64,000 nt of DNA from Janthinobacterium sp. UMAB-56 (GCF_900095265.1 NZ_LT607656.1:142321-206320), one strand, 5' to 3'; counted from the stretch's first letter, positions 54,268 to 63,281 are shown. Numbers and translations are program-made. Notes: generated by a model from the letters alone, not told the origin.

Positions 54268-55248
54268 TCAGTGGGTTTGCAGGGCGTGCGCCTGGTGGCG
54301 GCGGCGCCAGTCGGCGATGCTTTCGTCGACTTGCCGCAAGTCCAGCACATGCAGAAATGGCGGCGGCTGCCGGCTCAGCACGGGACTGCGTCCGCCGGCC
54401 CACAATTCCATGCTTGGTGGCAAGCTTGCATGCAGTTGCTGCAGGCTGTCGCGCGTCTGCCTTTGCTTGCTGGCGCTGGAAAACGACAAGGCCACGATGT
54501 CGGCCCGTTGCGCGCGGGCGGCCGCGACGATGTCCGTCAGCGGCGTTTCCACTCCCAGCGACATGCAATGAGCGCCGGCCGCCGCGCACAGCGCTTCGGC
54601 CATCAGCAGCCCCAGGCCATGACGCTCCTGCGGCAAGGTACTGAGGACGATGCGCGGCGTGCGTGTGGACGGGCTGCTCGCTTGTGGCAGGGAAAAAATG
54701 GCATGGCGCATCACCGTTTGCAAGGTTTCGCTATACAGGTGCTCTTCATACACGGCCAGTTCGCCGCAGGCCCACGCTTCACCCACCATGCCCGTGAGCG
54801 GGGCGATGACCTCGATGGTGAACGCTCTCAGGCCCAGCACGGCCAGCGCCTGGCGCAGGGCGTCGCCCAGTTCCGCCATCCGGTGGCCGCGGCACAGGTC
54901 CAGGTAGTGCGCCAGTTGCGGTTGCCGCAAGGACGGCGCCGCGCTGCCGACGCTGGCAAGTTGCTGCAGTTGCGCTGTGCTGTGCTGCATGATTTTTCCC
55001 GGACGAAATCCGAGGTCCAGCAGGCGCTTGACCATGCGCAATTTTTGCACTTGCTCGGCCGGATAGCTGCGCTCGCCAAAGGCGTCGCGCCGGGGCTGGG
55101 GAAAGGCGTAACGGCGCTCCCACACACGCAAGGTTTCCTTGGCCAGCCCGGTGTCGCGTTCGACATCGCTGATGCTGAAGGCGGAAGTAGGTTGCAGATC
55201 AGTATCCATACCAGGGTGGCTTTGCTCGCTTGCGGAAGAACGTGGCAT
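54268..55248 (-). CDS. MerR family regulator with cobalamin-binding domain (CarH/LitR-like)
   Basis: About 326 residues. Counting from Met at 55209: MerR winged helix at 11-78 (GLAKETLRVWERRYAFPQPR), helical bundle to about 175, B12-binding fold to the end. The bundle has W-x9-EH (Trp146, Glu156-His157) and the B12 fold has ERHGLG (Glu195, His197, Gly200) with a later WAGGRSP, the ligand motifs of light-sensing CarH proteins. This suggests an adenosylcobalamin photoreceptor that represses in the dark. GGAAGG precedes the ATG at 55248, ten bases away; 55209 is an alternative. Divergent from the lipid operon. Confidence 0.87.
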   Translation of the reverse strand: MPRSSASEQSHPGMDTDLQPTSAFSISDVERDTGLAKETLRVWERRYAFPQPRRDAFGERSYPAEQVQKLRMVKRLLDLGFRPGKIMQHSTAQLQQLASVGSAAPSLRQPQLAHYLDLCRGHRMAELGDALRQALAVLGLRAFTIEVIAPLTGMVGEAWACGELAVYEEHLYSETLQTVMRHAIFSLPQASSPSTRTPRIVLSTLPQERHGLGLLMAEALCAAAGAHCMSLGVETPLTDIVAAARAQRADIVALSFSSASKQRQTRDSLQQLHASLPPSMELWAGGRSPVLSRQPPPFLHVLDLRQVDESIADWRRRHQAHALQTH

Positions 55249-55338
55249 GCATTTTACGCCTTCCGCCGCCCCAGGCCAAATAGCTGAATCCGATTGGAAA
55301 TTGCCTACGTATAAGTTTTTGAACGAGCGAGGGCGCTC

Positions 55339-55354
55339 ATTGACATAAGTCAAT
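55339..55354. promoter_or_regulatory. Palindrome overlapping the lipid-operon -35
   Basis: ATTGAC and GTCAAT are perfect arms around the four bases ATAA. The left arm contains TTGACA at 55340-55345, the -35 of the forward promoter, so a bound regulator would block it. A likely operator for the divergent MerR/B12 regulator. Confidence 0.55.
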
Positions 55355-55368
55355 ATTTCATCGATTAT
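55340..55368 (+). promoter_or_regulatory. Putative promoter of the lipid operon
   Basis: A perfect -35 TTGACA (55340-55345) and GATTAT (55363-55368, four of six) are separated by 17 bases. Transcription would begin near 55375, ahead of the ATG at 55415, with palindromes at both ends of the promoter region. Confidence 0.55.
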
Positions 55369-55380
55369 CCAAGAGGCTAG

Positions 55381-55397
55381 TTTTGTCCAGGACAAAA
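55381..55397. promoter_or_regulatory. 17-bp palindrome in the lipid-operon leader
   Basis: TTTTGTCC and GGACAAAA are perfect eight-base arms with a single central A. It lies just after the expected transcript start and 17 bases before the start codon, a position suited to a repressor operator. It is not the same sequence as the palindrome at 55339. Confidence 0.55.
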
Positions 55398-55414
55398 TCA
55401 ATACAGGTGTACTC

Positions 55415-56728
55415 ATGAAAATTGCCGTCGTCGGAGCAGGAATTGCAGGATTGTCGTGTGCCTATCGCCTGGCGCAAGCGGGCCAGGACGTCACCTTGTA
55501 CGAGGCGGGCGACTACTTTGGCGGTCACAGCCACACGGTGGATGTCACGCTCGATGGTGTCACGCATGGCGTTGACACGGGTTTTCTCGTGTTTAATCAC
55601 GCCACTTACCCGAACTTGGTGCAACTATTTGACGAACTCGGTGTCGAGGCGGCCAACAGCGACATGTCGTTTTCCGTGAAGATGCCGCTGGGCAGCTCGG
55701 CCGATGCCCGCGTGCTGGAATGGGCAGGGGCCAATCTGGACACCGTGTTTGCCCAGCGCAGCAATCTGCTGCGCCCCGCCTTCTTGCGCATGCTGCGCGA
55801 TATCGTGCGTTTCAACCGCCAGGCCAGCGCCCTGGCCACGGCCAGCCTGCCGGCGCCGGCCCTGTCGCTGGGCGAGTTTCTTGATTTGCACGGCTATGGC
55901 GACGAGTTTCGCCACTGGTATCTGCTGCCGATGGCTGCCTGTATCTGGTCTTGCCCGGCGCGTCAGATGCTGGCCTTTCCCTTGGCTACTTTCATCCGTT
56001 TTTGCCACAATCACGGCTTGCTGCAAGTGAGCGACCGGCCGCAATGGCGCACGGTACGCGGTGGCTCGCGCGTTTATGTGGAGAAACTGCTGGCGGGCAT
56101 ACCGCAGCAGCGTTTGGCGTGCCCCGTGCTGGCCGTGCGTCGCCAGCCGCACGGCGGCGCGCGCATGGTCGAGCTGCATACGGCCGCCGGCGTCGAGCAT
56201 GCTGATCATGTCGTGCTTGCCTGCCACAGCGACCAGTCGCTGGCCTTGCTGGCCGATATCCGCGACGACGAGCGCGGCGTGCTCGAAGCCGTGCGCTACC
56301 AGCCGAACCGGGCCGTACTGCATACGGATGCATCCTGCCTGCCGCAGCGTCGCCGCGCCTGGTCGGCCTGGAATTACCAGGGCCGGCCGGCAGTGGCGGA
56401 AGGCGAGGCGCCGCAAGTATGCGTGCATTATTTGCTGAACCAGTTGCAGCCGCTACCGTTCAGCACGCCCGTCATGGTGTCGCTCAATCCGCTTGACGAG
56501 CCGGATCCGGCGACCATCATCGACGAGTTTTCCTATGCCCACCCCGTGTTCGATGGCGCGGCCATTGCCGCCCAGGCGCGACTGGCCGGCTTCCAGGGTG
56601 CGCAGCACACCTGGTTCGCGGGTGCCTGGACGGGCTACGGTTTCCATGAAGACGGCTTGAAGTCGGGCCTGGCCGTGGCGCAAAGCCTGCTGGGCCTGGC
56701 GTCGGCGGAGCTCGGCCATGCCGCGTGA
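55415..56728 (+). CDS. FAD/NAD(P)-binding amine-oxidase-type oxidoreductase
   Basis: A 437-residue flavoprotein. The Rossmann motif VVGAGIAGLSCAYRLAQAG is at the N-terminus with YEAGDYFGGHSHTVD, and the C-terminus has WTGYGFHEDGLKSGLAVAQ, which closes the FAD site. It belongs to the amine oxidase/phytoene desaturase superfamily. In known singlet-oxygen and furan-fatty-acid gene sets a similar flavoprotein (UfaD type) desaturates a fatty acid; that role is inferred. AGGTG lies six bases before the ATG. Overlaps the next gene by 11 bases. Confidence 0.9.
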   Translation: MKIAVVGAGIAGLSCAYRLAQAGQDVTLYEAGDYFGGHSHTVDVTLDGVTHGVDTGFLVFNHATYPNLVQLFDELGVEAANSDMSFSVKMPLGSSADARVLEWAGANLDTVFAQRSNLLRPAFLRMLRDIVRFNRQASALATASLPAPALSLGEFLDLHGYGDEFRHWYLLPMAACIWSCPARQMLAFPLATFIRFCHNHGLLQVSDRPQWRTVRGGSRVYVEKLLAGIPQQRLACPVLAVRRQPHGGARMVELHTAAGVEHADHVVLACHSDQSLALLADIRDDERGVLEAVRYQPNRAVLHTDASCLPQRRRAWSAWNYQGRPAVAEGEAPQVCVHYLLNQLQPLPFSTPVMVSLNPLDEPDPATIIDEFSYAHPVFDGAAIAAQARLAGFQGAQHTWFAGAWTGYGFHEDGLKSGLAVAQSLLGLASAELGHAA

Positions 56729-57515
56729 TCCCGCGCCAACCGCACAGGCGCAGCCCCAGCTGTGTATGGGACAGGTGCGCCATGCGCGGCTGCGTCCGCG
56801 CGTGCATGCTTTCAGTTACGGCATTTTCTATCTGCGCCTGCCCTTGCGCAGCATGGGGATGCGGGATTTTCCAGCCCGCTTGATTTCCCGTAACCGGGCC
56901 AACGTGCTGGCTTTCCGCGACAGCGACCATGGCGATGGGAGCACGCCGCTGCTGGACTGGATCGATGCCTTGCTGCGCCAACACGGCGTGCTGGACGCTG
57001 ACGGCGAAATCTGGCTGCAAACCATGCCGCGCATGTTCGCTTATGTCTTCAATCCCGTCAGTTTCTGGTTTTGCCACCGGCTCGATGGCGCGCTGCGCGC
57101 CGTGGTCTGCGATGTGCGCAATACCTTCGGCGAGCGCCATCTGTATCTGTTGGAAGAGGGGGGCTCCATCGCGTATGGCAGCGAACTGGTTGCCAAGAAA
57201 ATTTTCCACGTGTCGCCGTTTTGCAAGGTGGAAGGCCAGTACCGCTTCCGTTTCCTGCGCAATAGCGAACAAGACCGCGAGCGCCACTTGGCCCGGATCG
57301 ATTACGACGACCTCGATGGCCTGGTGTTGCAGACGAGCTTGTCCGGCACGGCGCAGCCGCTGCGCGATGGCGCCATCGCCTGGGCCTTGCTGCGCTACCC
57401 CCTGATGACGTTTGGCGTGATGGCGCGCATCCATTGGCAAGCCTTGCGCTTGTGGCTGCGCCGCGTGCCGTTTTTCAGCAAACCCCACCCTCCACAAGAA
57501 AAGGTGTCACGATGA
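56718..57515 (+). CDS. DUF1365 family protein
   Basis: A 265-residue protein. CMGQVRHARLRPRVHAFSYG and FNPVSFWFCHRLDGAL are the DUF1365 signatures, followed by EVRNTF-like VCDVRNTFGERHLYL and KIFHVSPFCKVEGQYRFRF. The family almost always neighbours a cyclopropane-synthase-type enzyme and a flavoprotein, as here, and is thought to act on lipids; the reaction is unknown. It starts inside the end of the flavoprotein gene and its stop overlaps the next start (ATGA). Confidence 0.92.
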   Translation: MPRDPAPTAQAQPQLCMGQVRHARLRPRVHAFSYGIFYLRLPLRSMGMRDFPARLISRNRANVLAFRDSDHGDGSTPLLDWIDALLRQHGVLDADGEIWLQTMPRMFAYVFNPVSFWFCHRLDGALRAVVCDVRNTFGERHLYLLEEGGSIAYGSELVAKKIFHVSPFCKVEGQYRFRFLRNSEQDRERHLARIDYDDLDGLVLQTSLSGTAQPLRDGAIAWALLRYPLMTFGVMARIHWQALRLWLRRVPFFSKPHPPQEKVSR

Positions 57516-58759
57516 GCTCCGATTCCCTGCCGACCGGCCTGCAGGCGCGCAGCAGCGCGTGCCCCACGCACCCGCACGACCACACGCACCTGGACCTGCC
57601 CGCTTCCGGGCGCATGATAGTGCGCCTGCTGGAAAAATTGCAATACGGCGCCCTGCGCCTGCGCACGCCTGACGGCAGTATCTTGCTGTATGGCGACGGC
57701 AGCCCTCCCGTCACCCTGGATTTGTACAACTGGCGTTTGTGTGCGGCCGTCCTGCGCTCGGGCGATATCGGCTTTGCGGAAACGTTTATCGACGGCGACT
57801 GGCGCACCGATAATTTGCCGGGCTTGATCGCATTGATGATACGCAACCGCGCACAAATGGAATCGCTGATCTACGGCAACTGGTGGGGCAACCTGGTCTA
57901 CAAGCTGCGGCATTTGCTCAACCGCAATTCGCGCGCCGGCAGCAAGAAAAATATCCACGCCCATTACGACATCGGCAACGCCTTTTATCAGCTATGGCTA
58001 GACCCGTCGATGACGTATTCGAGCGCCCTGTTTACCGAAGGCGCCAGCCTGGAGCAGGCGCAGGGCGCGAAATACGCGCGCATCGCCGACCAGCTGCAGC
58101 TGCAGCCGGGCCAGCGCGTGCTGGAAATCGGCTGCGGCTGGGGTGGCTTCGCGGAAACGGCGGCGCGTGACTATGGCGCCCACGTGACGGGTCTGACCTT
58201 GTCGACCGAACAACTGGCGTATGCGCGCCAGCGCCTCCAGGATGCGGGGCTGGCAGGGCAGGCCGACTTGCAGCTGTGCGACTACCGCGACAGCCATGGC
58301 CAGTACGACGCCATCGCTTCGATCGAGATGTTCGAAGCGGTGGGGCAAAGCTACTGGCCCGGCTATTTCGAGTGCGTGGCGCGCAACCTCAAGCCAGGCG
58401 GACGGGCTTGCATCCAGACCATCGTCATCGCCGACGATTTGTTCGAGCGCTATAGCAAGAGCACGGATTTCATCCAGCAATACATTTTCCCGGGTGGCAT
58501 GCTGCCATCGCCCGCCGAGTTTCGCCGCGCCGCCGAAGCGCAGGGCTTGCGCGTGGCGGACGCCTTCAGCTTTGGCCTCGATTACGCGGAAACCCTGCGC
58601 CAGTGGCGCGCCAGCTTCCTGGCCCAGCGCACGGCGCTGGAAAAGCAGGGATTCGATGGCCGTTTCCTGCTGACCTGGGAGTTTTACCTCGCGTATTGCG
58701 AGGCCGCTTTCCAGGCGCACAACACGGATGTGATGCAATTTACCCTGATCAAGGATTGA
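57512..58759 (+). CDS. Cyclopropane-fatty-acid-synthase family methyltransferase
   Basis: A 415-residue AdoMet-dependent lipid methyltransferase. KKNIHAHYDIGNAFYQLWLD with MTYSSALF, VLEIGCGWGGFAETAA (motif I), ASIEMFEAVGQSYWPGYF and QYIFPGGMLPS are family motifs. This subgroup, next to DUF1365 and a flavoprotein, resembles UfaM-type enzymes that methylate unsaturated acyl chains rather than classical Cfa, which is an inference from context. Confidence 0.93.
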   Translation: MSSDSLPTGLQARSSACPTHPHDHTHLDLPASGRMIVRLLEKLQYGALRLRTPDGSILLYGDGSPPVTLDLYNWRLCAAVLRSGDIGFAETFIDGDWRTDNLPGLIALMIRNRAQMESLIYGNWWGNLVYKLRHLLNRNSRAGSKKNIHAHYDIGNAFYQLWLDPSMTYSSALFTEGASLEQAQGAKYARIADQLQLQPGQRVLEIGCGWGGFAETAARDYGAHVTGLTLSTEQLAYARQRLQDAGLAGQADLQLCDYRDSHGQYDAIASIEMFEAVGQSYWPGYFECVARNLKPGGRACIQTIVIADDLFERYSKSTDFIQQYIFPGGMLPSPAEFRRAAEAQGLRVADAFSFGLDYAETLRQWRASFLAQRTALEKQGFDGRFLLTWEFYLAYCEAAFQAHNTDVMQFTLIKD

Positions 58760-58761
58760 CC

Positions 58762-59310
58762 ATGCGCCGCTTGCTTGCCGCTGTTGTGCTGTTGTTGAGC
58801 ATGTCCGGTGCCATGGCCGCGCCGCCTGCCTTTATCGCCGCCGACGTGCCCGAAGCCCGGCTGGCGGGGGAGGGCGAATACACATGGTTCGGCATGCGTA
58901 TTTATCGCGCGCAACTTTGGGTGGGTGCGCAAGGTTATCAGGGCGCGGCGTCGGCAACGGCACCCTTCGTGCTGGAATTGCGCTACGCGCGCGCCCTCGA
59001 CGGCAAGAAGATCGCCGAGGCCAGCTATGAACAGATGCAGAAAGTCGGCGCGGGCACGGAAGCACAGCGCCTGGCGTGGCTGGCCACCATGCAGCGCATC
59101 TTTCCTGACGTCAAGGAAGACCAGCGCATCGCGGGCGCTTACCGTGCCGGCATCGCGCCCGGCGTGCGCTTTTACCTCGATGGCAAGGTGCTGGCCGACG
59201 TGAACGATGGCGACTTCGCGCGTGCCTTTTTCGCCATCTGGCTGTCGCCTGCCTCGACGGCACCGAAGCTGCGCGCGGCCTTGCTGCAGAGTGCGGCGCC
59301 GCTGCCATGA
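58762..59310 (+). CDS. Chalcone-isomerase-like periplasmic protein
   Basis: A 182-residue protein with a signal peptide (LLAAVVLLLSMSGAMAAPP). GEGEYTWFGMRIYRAQLWVG, LELRYARALDGKKIAEASYE and GVRFYLDGKVLADV fit the chalcone_isomerase-like family of secreted proteins found in such lipid operons. The enzyme's plant activity is not expected. It begins two bases after the methyltransferase gene and its stop overlaps the MFS start. Confidence 0.87.
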   Translation: MRRLLAAVVLLLSMSGAMAAPPAFIAADVPEARLAGEGEYTWFGMRIYRAQLWVGAQGYQGAASATAPFVLELRYARALDGKKIAEASYEQMQKVGAGTEAQRLAWLATMQRIFPDVKEDQRIAGAYRAGIAPGVRFYLDGKVLADVNDGDFARAFFAIWLSPASTAPKLRAALLQSAAPLP

Positions 59311-60587
59311 ATGCCGGGGCCAGCACTTTGAGCTTGCCGGCCTTGTTCCAGTATGGTCTGTTCGGCTTGCCGCTGGCCATGCTGGCGCTGCCGATCTATA
59401 TATATGTGGCACCGTTTTATGCGCAGCGCAGCAGTCTTGATCTGGCGCAAATCGGCGCCGTGCTGTTGGCGGTTCGCATCGCCGCCGCCTTCATCGATCC
59501 TGCCCTCGGGGCCTGGATGGCGCGCGGCAAGCGCAGCTATGCCGTCTATATCGGCGCCGCCCTACCGTTGCTGCTGCTGGGCTTTGGCGCCCTGTTCCAT
59601 CCGCCGTCCCTGCCGCAAGCGGCCACCCTGGCCTGGTTTTTGGCAGCCTTGCTGCTCGTGTATAGCGCCTATGGCCTGGCTGGCATCGCGCACCAGAGCT
59701 GGGGCGCGGCCCTGAGTCAGCAGCGCGCGCAGCGCGCGCGGGTGACGGCCGTGCGCGAAGGCTGTGGCTTGCTCGGCGTGATACTGGCCGCAGGGCTGAC
59801 TTCCGTGCTCGGTTATGACGGCTTGTCGCTGGCCTTTGCCACCTGCCTGCTGGCGGCGGGTGCGCTGTTGCTGGCGCGCGCGCCGCGTCCCGCCTTGCGC
59901 AGTGCCGAGGCAGCGGTCTCCGGCAAGGGCTGGAAGCTGCCATTGCGCCAGCGCGCGTTTCGCTGGCTATTTGCCATCCTGCTCGTCAATGGCGTGGCCG
60001 CCGCCATTCCCGCCACCCTGTTCCTGTTCTTTGCCACCGATTACTTGCGCCTGGGCCATTACGCAGGACCTTTCCTGATCGTCTACTTTTGCGCGGCGGC
60101 CGCCTCGATGCCCGTGTGGGTGGCGCTGGCGCGCCGCTTTGGCGAAGCGCGTGCCTGGGGCGGCGCCATGCTGATGGCCGCTACCGTGTTTGTCTGGGCA
60201 TATGGGCTGGGCGCGGGCGCCGCCTGGGGTTTTGCCGCAATCTGCCTGCTGTCGGGTCTGGCGCTGGGCGCCGACCTGGCCTTGCCGCCGGCCTTGCTGG
60301 CAGGGCTGATCGGCGCGGCCGGTCATGCGGGCCGGCACGAAGCGGCGTATTTTGGCTGGTGGAACTGGGGCGTGCAGATGAGCCTGGCGCTGGCGGCCGG
60401 CATCGCCTTGCCCCTGCTGGCCTGGCTCGGTTATGTGCCGGGCAGCAGCGGCGGCTTGCCGGCCCTGTCGGCGGCGTATGCCTTGCTGCCCTGCGCCCTG
60501 AAACTGCTGGCGGCGCTCCTGCTGTGGCGCGCGCCCTTGCAACATATATATAGTGACCACCTGGAGAATCGCGCATGCGCTTCATGA
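59307..60587 (+). CDS. MFS transporter
   Basis: A 426-residue membrane protein with about twelve helices. LPIYIYVAPFYAQRSSLDLA followed by RIAAAFIDPALGAWMARGKR marks a glycoside/cation-symporter type (GPH-like) MFS protein, the class present in related singlet-oxygen operons. The substrate is unknown; movement of a lipid or sterol-like compound is possible. The start overlaps the previous stop, and the end overlaps the next start by 13 bases. Confidence 0.87.
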   Translation: MNAGASTLSLPALFQYGLFGLPLAMLALPIYIYVAPFYAQRSSLDLAQIGAVLLAVRIAAAFIDPALGAWMARGKRSYAVYIGAALPLLLLGFGALFHPPSLPQAATLAWFLAALLLVYSAYGLAGIAHQSWGAALSQQRAQRARVTAVREGCGLLGVILAAGLTSVLGYDGLSLAFATCLLAAGALLLARAPRPALRSAEAAVSGKGWKLPLRQRAFRWLFAILLVNGVAAAIPATLFLFFATDYLRLGHYAGPFLIVYFCAAAASMPVWVALARRFGEARAWGGAMLMAATVFVWAYGLGAGAAWGFAAICLLSGLALGADLALPPALLAGLIGAAGHAGRHEAAYFGWWNWGVQMSLALAAGIALPLLAWLGYVPGSSGGLPALSAAYALLPCALKLLAALLLWRAPLQHIYSDHLENRACAS

Positions 60588-61135
60588 CTTATTGCAAACG
60601 TCGTCTGCCGCTGGCAGCCCTGTTGCTGGGGCTGGCCGCCTGTTCCACGCCGCCCACGCCGGCCATGTACGCGCATGAACTGCCGGCATTGGACCTGCAA
60701 CAGTACTTCAACGGCACGCTTGATGCCCACGGCATCTTCCAGGACCGCTCTGGCAAGGTGGTCAAACGGTTCACCGTGGTGATGCAGGCCAGCTGGGCGG
60801 GCGAGACGGGTACCCTGGACGAGGATTTCACGTACTCGGATGGCAGCCGTCAACGGCGCGTGTGGACCTTGCGCAAGACGGCGCCCGGGCGCTTCCTCGG
60901 CACGGCGCCCGACGTGATCGGGGAAGCCATCGGCGAAGTGGCCGGCAATGCGCTGCGCTGGCAATACGTGCTGGCGCTGCCCGTCGATGGCACGGTCTAC
61001 CACGTCGACTTCGAGGACTGGATGTTCCTGATGGATGACAAGGTCATGCTCAACCGCGCCGCCATGAGTAAATTCGGCTTCAGCCTGGGCGCCGTTACTT
61101 TATCGTTCAGCAAGCGACCACAGGCGGCCCCATGA
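60575..61135 (+). CDS. DUF3833 lipoprotein
   Basis: A 186-residue protein with a lipobox (LLLGLAACSTPP). LDLQQYFNGTLDAHGIFQDR, FTVVMQASWAGETGTLDEDF and YHVDFEDWMFLMDDKVMLNR are DUF3833 signatures. The family is carried in the same lipid operons in many proteobacteria and is of unknown role, possibly a carrier in the outer membrane or periplasm. Its stop overlaps the SDR start. Confidence 0.9.
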   Translation: MRFMTYCKRRLPLAALLLGLAACSTPPTPAMYAHELPALDLQQYFNGTLDAHGIFQDRSGKVVKRFTVVMQASWAGETGTLDEDFTYSDGSRQRRVWTLRKTAPGRFLGTAPDVIGEAIGEVAGNALRWQYVLALPVDGTVYHVDFEDWMFLMDDKVMLNRAAMSKFGFSLGAVTLSFSKRPQAAP

Positions 61136-61899
61136 ATCGCAAGATCAGCAGCTGGGCCGGCAAGCACGTGTGGATCATCGGCGCTTCCAGCGGTATCGGC
61201 GCCGCCTGCGCCACCTCGCTGCTGGAGCAGGGCGCCTGCGTCGCCTTGTCAGCCCGCCACCGCGCCAGCCTGGAACAGCGATGTCAGGGATACCCGCTGG
61301 CGCAGGCCTTGCCGCTCGATATCACCGAACCGGCGCAGTTGCGGGCCGTCTGTGCACACTTGCAGCAGCAGTGGACGCATATCGACCTGATACTGGTAGT
61401 CGCTGGCGGCTATCAGGCCATGCGCGCCGATAGCTTCGACCTTGAGGCAGCGCAGGGTTTGCTGGCCTTGAATGTGGGCGGCGTCTTTAATTGCCTGGAA
61501 CAGGCCTTGCCATGGCTGTTGCGTCAGGGCAGCGGCGGCATCGGCATCGTCGGCTCGGTAGCCGGCTATGGCGGCTTGCCCAAGGCGCTCGCCTATGGCG
61601 CCAGCAAGGCCGCGCTGATCAACCTGACGGAGTCGCTCTACCTGGACTTGCATCCACGTGGCATCGATGTGTACCAGATCAATCCTGGCTTCGTCGCCAC
61701 GCCCCTGACGGCGGATAATGATTTCAAGATGCCCGCCCTGATGACGGCGCAGGCTGCGGCCGCCGCCATGCTCGACGGCATCGAGCGGGGCCAGTTCCAC
61801 ATCCACTTTCCCAAGCGCTTTACCAATACCATGCGCCTGGCGCGGCTGTTGCCGTACCGCGCCTATTTTTGGCTGATCCGCAAGGTGACGGGCCTATGA
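61132..61899 (+). CDS. Short-chain dehydrogenase/reductase
   Basis: A 255-residue SDR. Cofactor motif IGASSGIGAACATSLLEQGA, the serine strand IGIVGSVAGYGG and catalytic YGASK (AYGASKAALINLTESL) are in order. The remaining sequence ends with a hydrophobic region suitable for membrane contact (LLPYRAYFWLIRKV). It would reduce or oxidise a lipid intermediate made by the operon. Its stop overlaps the next start (ATGA). Confidence 0.92.
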   Translation: MNRKISSWAGKHVWIIGASSGIGAACATSLLEQGACVALSARHRASLEQRCQGYPLAQALPLDITEPAQLRAVCAHLQQQWTHIDLILVVAGGYQAMRADSFDLEAAQGLLALNVGGVFNCLEQALPWLLRQGSGGIGIVGSVAGYGGLPKALAYGASKAALINLTESLYLDLHPRGIDVYQINPGFVATPLTADNDFKMPALMTAQAAAAAMLDGIERGQFHIHFPKRFTNTMRLARLLPYRAYFWLIRKVTGL

Positions 61900-62360
61900 C
61901 AGGCGAGCCGGATATGCAGCACACGCCGCCAAGCGTGGAAGGGCCGCTGGCGCGCCTGGTGGCGTTTTACGAGCACCTGAGCCCGGAGGGCCTGGCCCAG
62001 CTGGGCGCCGTGTACGCGCCGGACGCCCGCTTCAAGGACCCGTTCAATGAGGTAGTGGGCCATGCCGCCATCCTGGCTATCTTCGAGCATATGTTCGTGC
62101 AAGTCGATGCGCCCCGGTTTGTCGTGCTGGAAAGCCTGGGGCAGGGGCAGCAAGCGTTCCTGACATGGGAGTTCCGTTTTCGCATGAAACGCCTGCTCTC
62201 TGGCGAACAATGTATCCGTGGCGCAACACATCTGCGCTTCGATGCCCAGGGACGCGTGGTATTGCACCGGGATTATTGGGATGTGGCGGAAGAATTGTAT
62301 GAAAAACTGCCTTTGCTGGGCGGTTTCATGCGCATGCTCCGGCGCGCAAGCCAGCGCTAA
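61896..62360 (+). CDS. NTF2-like/SnoaL-like protein, last gene of the lipid operon
   Basis: A 154-residue protein with the cone-shaped NTF2 fold pattern: LVAFYEHLSPEGLAQLGAVY, APDARFKDPFNEVVGHAAI and ATHLRFDAQGRVVLHRDYWD. Such proteins bind small hydrophobic molecules or act as isomerases and dehydratases. The ATG overlaps the SDR stop. The stop is at 62360, followed by a long noncoding region. Confidence 0.88.
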   Translation: MTGEPDMQHTPPSVEGPLARLVAFYEHLSPEGLAQLGAVYAPDARFKDPFNEVVGHAAILAIFEHMFVQVDAPRFVVLESLGQGQQAFLTWEFRFRMKRLLSGEQCIRGATHLRFDAQGRVVLHRDYWDVAEELYEKLPLLGGFMRMLRRASQR

Positions 62361-63072
62361 GCATTTTTCTTGATGTTTTTAAGCAAAAAATGCGTAAAAG
62401 AAAAAGCAATTCGTATGGAATTGGGCCGTGGAAAACTTGATATCGGTCAATGTGTCGTTTTTTTGACACATCCATGTCAAAATATTGAGAATGCAACATT
62501 GTAAGAAATTGTTTCAATTGATGCGGAATTTGCAAGCAAGAGTCGTCCTCATCCGGTCCAGGCAGTGACCCGGCCCGCGTGCTGGAAAACATGAAAAACA
62601 TTTCTATGTGAGCAATTTAAATTACCGGAAAGTCAGTAATTTTATTGTTACTCTACCTAGTTTTCTGACGCGTGCGCCGACGTCCGAAATCGCAGCTACG
62701 CCCCTGATTAATGCGGCAATGCACCAAAATGGGGCGCATTATTTCCCATTTTTGGGCCTCCGTCAGCAAACATTCACGATGCCGTGTATGCTTCGTCCCG
62801 TTTATCCATTATCGCCTGACAAATTGCACGCTTTGTCGTGTAAGTCGTGGAGGGAAAATGATGGGTGAAGCATGTTGTCGTTTTAATCATGCGCCCGATA
62901 CTGTTGCACTTATACAACGGGTATCAACATGGCATGCGCTATGATGGAATGGTCAATCAGGCCAATGCATTGGTTGGCAAGGGGCACTGGCTCTACCGCG
63001 TAGTACGGTTGGCGATGGTCGGGATGCCTGAAAAAAGCACGTGGCCTGGTACCGGAAGTAACATGTTGGAAC
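62361..63072. other. Noncoding region between the lipid operon and the porin
   Basis: About 710 bases without a supported gene, more AT-rich than the rest. It has GCATTTTT and AAAAATGC near 62361-62396, which may be a weak terminator, and TGTGTC/GACACA arms at 62451-62470. Short open frames exist on both strands but lack ribosome sites and family features. I see no tRNA. Confidence 0.55.
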
Positions 63073-63101
63073 TTGATGGAATGTGAAACGGTCGTTATAG
63101 T
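63073..63101 (+). promoter_or_regulatory. Putative porin promoter
   Basis: TTGATG (63073-63078) and TATAGT (63096-63101, five of six) are spaced 17 bases. Transcription near 63108 would give the porin a leader of about 230 bases. Confidence 0.5.
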
Positions 63102-63109
63102 GCCGCTTC

Positions 63110-63281
63110 CGGTGCCCTTTGAGCACCGAACCGGCGCACGAAAATACGGTCGCTCTGCAGCCTTCAAGCTTATCGGTGCAATAGCGTGCCGATACCGATA
63201 TGAATTGTTCCTCTGACCGGAACAGCAATGTGGCAGGTGGAGACCTTGCCCTCACTCATAAAAAGCGCTCTGCTAGAGCGC
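63110..63281 (+). promoter_or_regulatory. Structured porin leader with three hairpins
   Basis: Three perfect hairpins are in the leader: CGGTGC/GCACCG (63110-63128), TGTTCC/GGAACA (63206-63224) and GCGCTCT/AGAGCGC (63265-63281). The last is 55 bases before the start codon. None has a T tract. They may set mRNA stability or form small-RNA sites. Confidence 0.4.

Noticed and set aside
62608-62868. Small open frame in the region before the porin
   Set aside because: No ribosome site, no membrane or domain features and an odd composition; treated as noncoding.
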